Of a DNA stretch of 11,958 nucleotides, positions 4,300 through 10,408 are shown one piece after another. The position numbers were made by a program, and so were the translations under genes. The stretch spans positions 1 to 11,958 of the forward strand of contig DWVS01000276.1 of assembly GCA_019120115.1 (NCBI GenBank), given 5' to 3'. A model generated the notes under the pieces. The model searched no databases. It was not told the DNA's origin and saw only the letters and a list, made by a program, of their open reading frames with translations. The stretch comes from Eisenbergiella intestinigallinarum (GTDB lineage Bacteria; Bacillota; Clostridia; Lachnospirales; Lachnospiraceae). Within the stretch, counting starts at the first letter, position 1, and the number at the start of each line of letters is the position of its first letter.

Positions 4300-7191
4300 A
4301 TGGGCAGAAAAAAGATCGGAATACCACTGGAGGGATTTGCGGAACTGTGCCGCAGTGCGGCGGCGCAGGGAGCAGTGCTGTTGAAAAACGAGGAGGAAAC
4401 GCTTCCGGTGACGAACGGAGAGCGGGTTGCCGTGTTCGGGCGGATTCAGAAGGATTACTATCGGAGCGGGACCGGGTCGGGCGGCGCGGTGAACGCACCC
4501 TATACGACCAACCTGCTGGACAGCCTGCGGGAGTGCGATAATCTGCAGGTGGACGAGGCGCTCGCGGCGGTGTATGAGGAATGGATCCGGGAGAATCCGT
4601 TTGACGATGGCGGGGGAGTCTGGGCCGGAGAACCCTGGAGCCAGAAGGAGATGGAGGTGTCTGATGAGCTGGCGGCCGCAGCGGCCGGACGGGCGGACAA
4701 GGCGCTTGTCGTGATCGGACGCACGGCCGGAGAGGCGAAGGATTACGCGGATCTTCCGGGGGGATTCCGGCTGAGTGAAGAGGAGGAGCGTCTCCTTCGG
4801 ACGGTGACAAAATATTTCCGGAAGACGGCGGTGATTCTGAATGTTTCCTGTATCATTGATATGGGTTTTCTGGATCTGCCTCTGGAGAATCCGATTACAG
4901 CGGTGCTCTATGTGTGGCACGGCGGACAGGAGGGAGGCCGTGCGGCAGCGGATGTGATCAGCGGACACATGACGCCCTGCGGTAAGCTGGCAGATACGAT
5001 TGCAGGAGGTATCGAAGATTACCCGTCCACCGCAAATCATGGCGGTTTGAGGGAGAATGTCTACCAGGAAGACATTTATGTGGGCTACCGCTATTTTGAG
5101 ACCTTTGCGCCCGAAAAGGTGCGGTTCCCCTTTGGCTTCGGCCTGTCCTATACCACATTCTCCATAGAGCCCGGCTGCGCACGGGTCAGAAATGACCGGA
5201 TTGAGCTCCCGGTCCGCGTCCGCAATACGGGAAGCCGTTATGCGGGAAAGGAAGTGGTTCAGGTTTATTACAGCGCACCCCAGGGAAAACTGGGACGGCC
5301 GGCAAGAGAGCTTGCCGCCTTCGTAAAGACCGGGCTTCTGAATCCGGGAGAGGAGGAAGCGCTGACCCTTTCTTTTCCCGTCGCTGCGATGGCGGCCTAT
5401 GATGACGGAGGCTATACGGGAAACCGCTCCTGCTATGTGCTGGAGGAAGGAACGTATGAAATCTTTGTGGGAAACAGCAGCAGGGATCTGGCACGCGTGC
5501 CGGTTACGGAAGAAGGCGGCGTGCCGGAGAACGAAAGAACGGAGGATGGCCTTCGGATTCCCGTGCTCCGTGTGGTGAAGCAGCTGGAGGAAGCCTGTGC
5601 GCCGCAGAAAGGATTTATCCGCCTTGTGCCGGGAAACAGAAAAGCGGACGGCACATATGAGCAGGCCGGACAAAGGGTTCCCGAAGCAGCCGTATCCTTA
5701 AGGGAACGGATCAGAGACCGGCTGCCCGGGGCTCTGACGCAGACCGGAAATCAGGGAATCCTGCTACAGGATGTGCGGGAAGGCAGCGCTTCCCTGGAGA
5801 ACTTTGTGGCCCAGCTTTCCGCAGAGGAGCTTTCTGTCATGGTGCGGGGCGAAGGAATGTGCTCTCCCAGAGTGACGCCCGGCGTGGCTTCCTGCTTCGG
5901 CGGCCTGACCGAATCCCTGCAGAAGGATTACGGCATTCCGGTGGCCGCTGCTTCCGACGGCCCTTCCGGCATCCGCATGGACGTCGGCGCGCAGGCCACG
6001 CAGGTTCCCATCGGGACGCTTCTTGCCTGTACCTTTGATGAAAAGCTGGTGGAGGAACTGTATGTGATGGAGGGACGGGAACTGGTGCGCAACGGGATTG
6101 ATACGCTGCTTGGTCCCGGACTGAATCTCCACCGCAATCCTTTAAACGGAAGGAACTTTGAGTATTTTTCCGAGGACCCTCTTCTGACCGGAAAAATAGC
6201 GGCGGCCAATGTGCGTGGAATCAAACGAGGGGGCTCCCATGCCACCATCAAGCATTTTGCCTGTAACAGTCAGGAAACGGAGCGGAATAAGGTGAATGCC
6301 CTGGTTTCGGAGCGTGCGTTGAGGGAACTGTATCTGAGAGGCTTTGAAATCGCCGTGAAGGAAGGAGGGGCGGACAGCGTCATGACCGCCTATAATCCCA
6401 TTAACGGGCACTGGTGCGCTTCCAACTATGACCTGAACACCACGATTCTGCGCGGAGAATGGGGATTTAAGGGAATCGTGATGACGGACTGGTGGTCCAC
6501 CATGAATGACTGCGTGGATGGAGGAAAGGAAAGTCCCTCCAACACAGCTGCCATGGTCCGGGCGCAGAACGATCTTTATATGGTGGTGGACAATCTGGCG
6601 GCGGAAAGAAATCCCATGCAGGACAATACGCTGGAGGCGCTGGAAAGCGGCAGGCTGACCCTGGGCGAGCTGCAGAGGTGCGCGATGAACATCTGCCGTT
6701 TTCTGATGAATGCGCCGGTGATGGATCGGTTTGTGAGCAAAGAGGCCGGGGAGCCGGACCGGATACCTGCCCTGGCCGTTGACGGAGAAATGGCCGTCGG
6801 AGACTGCGAAAGGTCCAATGCGCCGCACGGTATGGCACTGCCAGCTGCAGATGGTTCCTTCCGTCTGGTGCGGCCCTCTGAGACGGGCATACGCTTTCGT
6901 GTGCCGGCTGGAAAAGAAGACAGCGTTTCACCGCTTCCCGGACAGCCACGCCTCTGGACGGTACGCGTATGCATGAAATTCGACAACAAAGATACCAGAG
7001 CTCAGTCGGCCTGCAACCTGCTTTTAAACGGTATCCGGTTTGCCACGCCTCAGGTCAGCGGTACGGACGGAAAAAGCGTGGTCCGCGACATGGGCGCCGT
7101 GCTTCTGGAACCCGGCGTATACGAGCTGACGCTGCAGAACACCAAAATGCCCGGTATGGAGGTGGAGTGGGTGGAATTGCTGCCGGAATAA
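4300..7191 (+). CDS. Glycoside hydrolase family 3 with reversed domain order
   Basis: A 963-aa intracellular enzyme that probably removes terminal beta-linked glucose or xylose from oligosaccharides. The order is reversed from classic GH3. The GH3 C-type alpha/beta domain comes first (about 15-285, AVLLKNEEETLPV, FPFGFGLSYTTF). A fibronectin-III-like domain follows (about 300-395, GKEVVQVYYSAP). Then comes the catalytic TIM-barrel domain (about 505-805), and a C-terminal beta-sandwich, CBM-like (about 860-960). Catalytic-domain motifs are DGPSGIR (553-559), GRNFEYFSEDP (617-627), the substrate-binding KH pair (651-652) and GFKGIVMTDWW (722-732) with D730 as the expected nucleophile. The start at 4300 has GGAGG 5 nt upstream; an open frame extends upstream to 4198 but overlaps the previous gene and lacks family similarity. 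Reversed GH3 enzymes are known from Ruminococcus and Butyrivibrio. The acid/base Glu and the sugar specificity cannot be set from sequence. Confidence 0.95.
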   Translation: MGRKKIGIPLEGFAELCRSAAAQGAVLLKNEEETLPVTNGERVAVFGRIQKDYYRSGTGSGGAVNAPYTTNLLDSLRECDNLQVDEALAAVYEEWIRENPFDDGGGVWAGEPWSQKEMEVSDELAAAAAGRADKALVVIGRTAGEAKDYADLPGGFRLSEEEERLLRTVTKYFRKTAVILNVSCIIDMGFLDLPLENPITAVLYVWHGGQEGGRAAADVISGHMTPCGKLADTIAGGIEDYPSTANHGGLRENVYQEDIYVGYRYFETFAPEKVRFPFGFGLSYTTFSIEPGCARVRNDRIELPVRVRNTGSRYAGKEVVQVYYSAPQGKLGRPARELAAFVKTGLLNPGEEEALTLSFPVAAMAAYDDGGYTGNRSCYVLEEGTYEIFVGNSSRDLARVPVTEEGGVPENERTEDGLRIPVLRVVKQLEEACAPQKGFIRLVPGNRKADGTYEQAGQRVPEAAVSLRERIRDRLPGALTQTGNQGILLQDVREGSASLENFVAQLSAEELSVMVRGEGMCSPRVTPGVASCFGGLTESLQKDYGIPVAAASDGPSGIRMDVGAQATQVPIGTLLACTFDEKLVEELYVMEGRELVRNGIDTLLGPGLNLHRNPLNGRNFEYFSEDPLLTGKIAAANVRGIKRGGSHATIKHFACNSQETERNKVNALVSERALRELYLRGFEIAVKEGGADSVMTAYNPINGHWCASNYDLNTTILRGEWGFKGIVMTDWWSTMNDCVDGGKESPSNTAAMVRAQNDLYMVVDNLAAERNPMQDNTLEALESGRLTLGELQRCAMNICRFLMNAPVMDRFVSKEAGEPDRIPALAVDGEMAVGDCERSNAPHGMALPAADGSFRLVRPSETGIRFRVPAGKEDSVSPLPGQPRLWTVRVCMKFDNKDTRAQSACNLLLNGIRFATPQVSGTDGKSVVRDMGAVLLEPGVYELTLQNTKMPGMEVEWVELLPE

Positions 7192-7194
7192 AAT

Positions 7195-7236
7195 GGACGC
7201 GGCGCGGCCTGGGGTACGTGCAGGCTGCGTCCTTTC
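7195..7236. terminator. Weak candidate terminator between convergent genes
   Basis: GGACGC (7195-7200) pairs with GCGTCC (7227-7232). An inner GGCCT/AGGCT stem (7206-7210 / 7222-7226) is separated from it by a one-sided bulge. Only TTTC follows on the plus strand. It sits between the ends of GH3 and the PucR gene, where a terminator is expected, but the structure is imperfect. Confidence 0.35.
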
Positions 7237-7244
7237 GGAAGGGT

Positions 7245-8483
7245 TCACAGCCCCATATCCCGTATCCGGAATGCAATCTGATAGGGAAACAGCTCCGCAG
7301 GCGTGCGCAGTTCGCTTCCAAGCAGCCGCTTCATATTCTGAATGCGGTAATTGACGGTATTTCGGTGGGTGAAAGTGGCCGCGGCCGTTTTGACCAGGCT
7401 GCGGTCATTTTCTATATAGGCGCGTAGGGTGGTGGCATAGCCGCTGCCGCAGCGAAGGGAGGAAGTGGAGAGGTCCTCAGCGGATTCTGCCGAATCTGGC
7501 TGTGCGGAGGCCCCATGACGGCTGTCGTATGCGTCAAGCGGTGCAAGAAGGCTGTCAGCGTAGCTTTTTAAGAGTTCCGGGTCTGAGGAGGAAAAGAGGA
7601 TACCGAAGAATCCCATCTGATTGAAATCCACGATTTTCCGGTCCATGTGGCAGGCCATCTTCAGAGCGGTGCGGGCGCGGCTTAAGGCCAGCTTCAGGTT
7701 CCGGATATCCTGACAGGCGGGGCCGATCCCGAGGTGCAGACGGCCATCCGCAAAAAAGTCGTCAAACAGACTCTCGATCTGTCGGGTCAGTTCCGCTACA
7801 TCCTGTTCCGGAAGATCGTTGACGGAAAGGATCCATACTTCATTCAATTCCAGGAGGAAATAGGGAAAACGGATTTTGGAACCGTTTTTCCAAAGGCCGA
7901 ATACGTTTTCCAGTCTCAGAACAGCCTGCCGGAACAGAACACTTTCCTCAGGCGTGAGAACGGGCTTCATGCAGAAGACGCGGAAGGTTCCTTCCAGGTG
8001 AAAACGGCTTCCGATTTCTTCGAAAAAATCTTCCGGAACCTCTTTCCCGAGAAGCAGGCGTGCGAACAGCGCGCCGGTCTGTTCTTCACGATGGGTCTGC
8101 TGCATGATGCGCATGCAGTAGTCCTGAATGAGCCGGGTGACGGAGATTTCCCAGGGCATTTCCAGAAGGGGGAAGTCGTGCTGCTCACACCAGGCGACGA
8201 CCTGCCGCGGTACGGCGGCAAGATAGCGGCCGGTATTGACGATGATTCCGGTGCATCCCGCTTTTTTCATGGCGGTGACGAGCCGCAGAAGCCATCCTTC
8301 TGTCCCGGCCTTCATTCCGGTGGTGACGGCGAGCTCCGTTCCTCCGAAGCGGCTGATGATGGTCTCGTCCTCCACCATATGCACCCAGCTCACCACGCTG
8401 TCCATGCCATTTTTCCCGGCAAGAAGGCGAAGCTGATACTGTCCTCTGGTCTCTTCAAATATTTCCCAGAATCGAATTGCCAT
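7245..8483 (-). CDS. PucR-family transcriptional regulator
   Basis: A 412-aa cytosolic DNA-binding regulator. The N-terminal part (about 1-125) is a PucR-type sensory domain, with VSWVHMVEDE (31-40), a segment about TGMKAG, GIIVNTGRYL (79-88) and DFPLLEMPWEISVTRLI (103-119). A central GGDEF-like/CdaR-type region follows, and the C-terminal PucR helix-turn-helix domain covers about 352-412 (AYIENDRSLVKTAAATFTHR then NTVNYRIQNMKRLLG). Members control nitrogen, purine, amino-acid or sugar catabolism genes; the ligand here is unknown. The start is supported by GGAGGG 9 nt upstream of the ATG on the minus strand. It is divergent from a 62-aa ORF and convergent with GH3. Inverted repeats in its leader and upstream region (8506-8594) are candidate binding sites, possibly for self-regulation. 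Confidence 0.9.
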   Translation of the reverse strand: MAIRFWEIFEETRGQYQLRLLAGKNGMDSVVSWVHMVEDETIISRFGGTELAVTTGMKAGTEGWLLRLVTAMKKAGCTGIIVNTGRYLAAVPRQVVAWCEQHDFPLLEMPWEISVTRLIQDYCMRIMQQTHREEQTGALFARLLLGKEVPEDFFEEIGSRFHLEGTFRVFCMKPVLTPEESVLFRQAVLRLENVFGLWKNGSKIRFPYFLLELNEVWILSVNDLPEQDVAELTRQIESLFDDFFADGRLHLGIGPACQDIRNLKLALSRARTALKMACHMDRKIVDFNQMGFFGILFSSSDPELLKSYADSLLAPLDAYDSRHGASAQPDSAESAEDLSTSSLRCGSGYATTLRAYIENDRSLVKTAAATFTHRNTVNYRIQNMKRLLGSELRTPAELFPYQIAFRIRDMGL

Positions 8484-8505
8484 GAAAGATTCCCTCCGGT
8501 CTGCA

Positions 8506-8530
8506 CAGATTTTTCAAATGAAGAAATCTG
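8506..8530. promoter_or_regulatory. Inverted repeat in the PucR-gene leader
   Basis: CAGATTT (8506-8512) and AAATCTG (8524-8530) form a perfect 7-bp inverted repeat with an 11-bp centre, just upstream of the PucR-gene Shine-Dalgarno site. The geometry suits a dimeric repressor site or a leader hairpin. Confidence 0.4.
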
Positions 8531-8541
8531 GAGTAATATTT

Positions 8542-8594
8542 TCTGAAAATTTGTATTATCAGCACAAAAAAACTTTCTATTTTCAGATTATCAG
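8542..8594. promoter_or_regulatory. Repeat-rich divergent control region (PucR / 62-aa ORF)
   Basis: TCTGAAAAT (8542-8550) and ATTTTCAGA (8579-8587) form a 9-bp perfect inverted repeat. ATTATCAG occurs twice in the same orientation (8555-8562 and 8587-8594), 32 bp apart, about three helical turns. On the minus strand each copy reads CTGATAAT and includes a GATAAT that could be a -10 for the PucR gene, though no good -35 partner is seen. Confidence 0.4.
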
Positions 8595-8598
8595 ATGA

Positions 8599-8627
8599 TT
8601 GGCGGAAAGTCCATAAAAGTTTATAAT
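8599..8627 (+). promoter_or_regulatory. Putative sigma-A promoter for the 62-aa ORF
   Basis: TTGGCG (8599-8604, 4 of 6) and a perfect TATAAT (8622-8627) are spaced by 17 bp. Predicted transcription starts near 8634, giving a leader of about 70 nt. Confidence 0.65.
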
Positions 8628-8653
8628 AAAATCAGAAAAAAGAAAAGAAAGAG

Positions 8654-8681
8654 CATCCGTCCGGAATTGTGTGAACGGATG
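8654..8681 (+). promoter_or_regulatory. Leader hairpin before the 62-aa ORF
   Basis: CATCCGT (8654-8660) pairs perfectly with ACGGATG (8675-8681) around a 14-nt loop. It ends 9 nt before the Shine-Dalgarno region (8691-8698) and is not followed by a T-run, so it is not a terminator. It may stabilise or modulate the leader. Confidence 0.4.
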
Positions 8682-8705
8682 TCGGCCAAAAAGGGAGGGT
8701 TGTAT

Positions 8706-8894
8706 ATGATCGCGTTTGGTCTTAATATTTCTGAAAATCTGGGAAATGAGCAGGAAGAACAATTTTATCCCGAGTGGGTGAAGACGGAGAGGCTGTATAA
8801 CTGCGAGAATTTCACCCGAATCTTCTCCGGAAGGCTGCGGCTTCTGGAACGGTTTCAGGGCATCCTTCCAAAGAGAAAAGGATCCTGTGCGTAA
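8706..8894 (+). CDS. Small protein of unknown function (62 aa)
   Basis: An ORF starting MIAFGLNISENLGNEQEEQF and ending LPKRKGSCA. I do not recognise its family. The N-terminal half is acidic and asparagine-rich, the C-terminal half basic (FSGRLRLLERFQGILPKRKG). No signal peptide or membrane helix is visible. Support for it being real is contextual: AAGGGAGG (8691-8698) lies 7 nt before the ATG, a near-consensus promoter lies upstream, and a long hairpin follows. The open frame extends upstream to 8595, but that part runs through the promoter and leader and has no ribosome binding site. It is divergent from the PucR gene, so it may be that regulator's target; this is inference from position only. 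Confidence 0.5.
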   Translation: MIAFGLNISENLGNEQEEQFYPEWVKTERLYNCENFTRIFSGRLRLLERFQGILPKRKGSCA

Positions 8895-8945
8895 CATACA
8901 AAAAAGAAGACCGGTTGAGAAGAGCGAAGCCGTCGAATGACCGGC

Positions 8946-8988
8946 AGAGAAACCGCCCGTTTCCCGAAAGGGAACGGGCGGTTTCTCT
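8946..8988. terminator. Long GAAA-capped hairpin, probable bidirectional terminator
   Basis: The arms at 8946-8965 and 8970-8988 form a 19-bp stem with one bulged T and a GAAA tetraloop; the core pairing is AACCGCCCG with CGGGCGGTT. It lies between the ends of the 62-aa ORF (plus) and the MalY-like gene (minus). No proper T-run follows on either strand, but the A/T-rich outer stem (AGAGAAA/TTTCTCT) and the position fit a shared terminator. Confidence 0.7.
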
Positions 8989-9049
8989 GTGTCGGGACAA
9001 TGCGCTTCCGCTGTTGGAGCGGCAGCGGGAAAACAGTCTGTGATCCATT

Positions 9050-10258
9050 TTATATGCCGGATTTGTTGAACACATATTCATCCAGCCTTCTCATGGCTTC
9101 CTTTACCAGAGAAAGCGGCACGGCCAGATTCATCCGGATGGCGCAGGGGCGGTTGAACGGGCGGCCGTCCTGCCAGATGACGCCGACGGAAATGCCGGCG
9201 CGGATCAGCTCGTCCATGCTCACTCCGCGGCGGGCGCACCACTCTTCGCAGTCCAGATAGAGCATGTAGGTGCCCTCCGGCTTCGCAAGCTTTACCCCTT
9301 TGAAGTTTTCAAGGATATAATTGTATGCGTAGTCCACATTTTCCGTCAGCACTTCCCGCAGCTCGTCCAGCCATTCCTGCCCCTCCGGACGGTAAGCTCC
9401 GATGAGCGCATGCATGGACAGCACGTTCATGCTGTTGTAGTGGCTGAGGCTGGACTGTTTTACAACCCGGTCTCTCAGATACGGATTGTAGATAATATGG
9501 TAGGAACCGATCAGTCCGGCCAGGTTGAAGGTCTTGGAGGGCGCGTAGATGGCGATGGTCCTGTTTTTCGCATCCTCACTCACGGACTGGGTAGGGGTGT
9601 GCTTATGCCCTGTAAGCGTCAGGTCGGACCAGATCTCGTCGGAGATCACCACGCAGTCGTTTTTCCGGTAAACCTCCATGGCTGCCTCGATCTCTTCCCG
9701 TTCCCATACACGGCCGGTGGGATTGTGCGGGGAGCAAAGAATAGCGAAATGGATGTGGTTTTCTTTGATTTTCTGATCCATATCCTCATAATCCATCCGC
9801 CATACGCCGTTTTCATCCTGCTTCAGATCGCTCAGGATGATTTTCCTGCCGTTGTTTTCCAGCGTTCCGGTGAAGCCGATGTAGGTGGGAGAGTGCAGGA
9901 GTACAGCTTCTCCGGGAGCCGTGAAGGCCTGCAGGGCGGAGGCCACGCAGCCGAGAACGCCGTTTTCATAGCCGATCTCCGTTTTTGTCAGGCCTTCCAC
10001 GCCGTTTCGCGTCTTCTGCCAGGAAATAATGCTGTTGTAATATTCGTCGGTGGGATCAAAATAACCGAAGGCCGGATGCTTCGTCCGCTCGATGACGGCC
10101 TCCTGGATGGTGGGAGCCGTGGCGAAGTTCATGTCGGCAACCCACATGGGAATTTTGGAAAAGCCCTCCTGAACGGAGGCGTCCGGAAACGGGATGAGGT
10201 CCACCGCGATGGCGTCCTTTCCGGTTCTGTCGATGATGGAAGTAAAGTCGTATTTCAT
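9050..10258 (-). CDS. MalY/PatB-type PLP-dependent C-S lyase / aminotransferase
   Basis: A 402-aa fold-type I PLP enzyme. Members typically break the C-S bond of cystathionine or cysteine (beta-lyase), giving pyruvate, ammonia and a thiol; some are annotated as class I/II aminotransferases. Visible: MWVADMNFATAP (38-49), GVLGCVASALQAF (100-112), SPTYIGF (123-129), SPHNPTGRVWEREE (176-189), ISDEIWSDL (205-213) with D207 expected to contact the PLP ring nitrogen, and YAPSKTFNLAGL (238-249) with Lys242 as the Schiff-base residue. The open frame extends 15 codons further upstream, but the start at 10258 is chosen because AAGGAG lies 7 nt before it and MKYDF is typical of the family. It is divergent from GH43 with overlapping promoters and convergent with the 62-aa ORF. 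Substrate is not determinable from sequence. Confidence 0.93.
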   Translation of the reverse strand: MKYDFTSIIDRTGKDAIAVDLIPFPDASVQEGFSKIPMWVADMNFATAPTIQEAVIERTKHPAFGYFDPTDEYYNSIISWQKTRNGVEGLTKTEIGYENGVLGCVASALQAFTAPGEAVLLHSPTYIGFTGTLENNGRKIILSDLKQDENGVWRMDYEDMDQKIKENHIHFAILCSPHNPTGRVWEREEIEAAMEVYRKNDCVVISDEIWSDLTLTGHKHTPTQSVSEDAKNRTIAIYAPSKTFNLAGLIGSYHIIYNPYLRDRVVKQSSLSHYNSMNVLSMHALIGAYRPEGQEWLDELREVLTENVDYAYNYILENFKGVKLAKPEGTYMLYLDCEEWCARRGVSMDELIRAGISVGVIWQDGRPFNRPCAIRMNLAVPLSLVKEAMRRLDEYVFNKSGI

Positions 10259-10274
10259 TGCATTTCTCCTTTGC

Positions 10275-10339
10275 GCCGCCGGATAGGAAGAAAGAGGCGG
10301 CATCCTTTGTATTGCCGTTCGTCCGCGTATGGAGCGGAC
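10275..10339 (-). promoter_or_regulatory. Structured 5' leader of the MalY-like gene
   Basis: GTCCGC (10321-10326) and GCGGAC (10334-10339) form a 6-bp stem with a 7-nt loop. Nearer the gene, GGCGGC (10296-10301) can pair with GCCGCC (10275-10280). An overlapping CGGCA (10298-10302) can instead pair with TGCCG (10313-10317), so two folds compete. The Shine-Dalgarno site (10267-10272) abuts but is not inside the last stem. Regulatory use is possible but unproven. Confidence 0.35.
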
Positions 10340-10350
10340 ATCCAGATTCT

Positions 10351-10379
10351 ATTATACATTCGTAATTGACACGAATCAA
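10351..10379 (-). promoter_or_regulatory. Putative sigma-A promoter for the MalY-like gene
   Basis: On the minus strand TTGATT (10379-10374, 4 of 6) and a perfect TATAAT (10356-10351) are spaced by 17 bp. Transcription would start near 10344 and include the leader hairpins. Confidence 0.65.
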
Positions 10380-10381
10380 TT
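10364..10381. promoter_or_regulatory. Palindrome spanning the divergent promoter region
   Basis: AATTGA (10364-10369) and TCAATT (10376-10381) form a 6-6-6 palindrome. An overlapping ATTCGT/ACGAAT repeat (10358-10363 / 10371-10376) adds a second symmetry. The palindrome covers the minus-strand -35 of the MalY-like gene and touches the TATAAT at 10381 used for GH43, so one bound protein could control both genes. Confidence 0.45.
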
Positions 10382-10386
10382 ATAAT
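10381..10386 (+). promoter_or_regulatory. Putative -10 box for GH43
   Basis: A perfect TATAAT. A consensus TTGACA occurs at 10366-10371 but only 9 bp upstream, too close to pair with it. The sequence at the proper distance (10358-10363, ATTCGT) is poor. Transcription from this box would start about 16 nt before the GTG at 10409. The promoter may need an activator. Confidence 0.4.
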
Positions 10387-10408
10387 GTTATTTCTAATAG
10401 GAGAGAGT

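Noticed and set aside
4273..5673. 466-aa minus-strand ORF antisense to GH3
   Set aside because: A shadow of the GH3 gene with arginine/proline/histidine-rich sequence and no recognisable domain.
10365..10380. Possible catabolite-response (cre) site before GH43
   Set aside because: TTGACACGAATCAAT resembles the CcpA consensus but is one base short between the half-sites, so it does not align.
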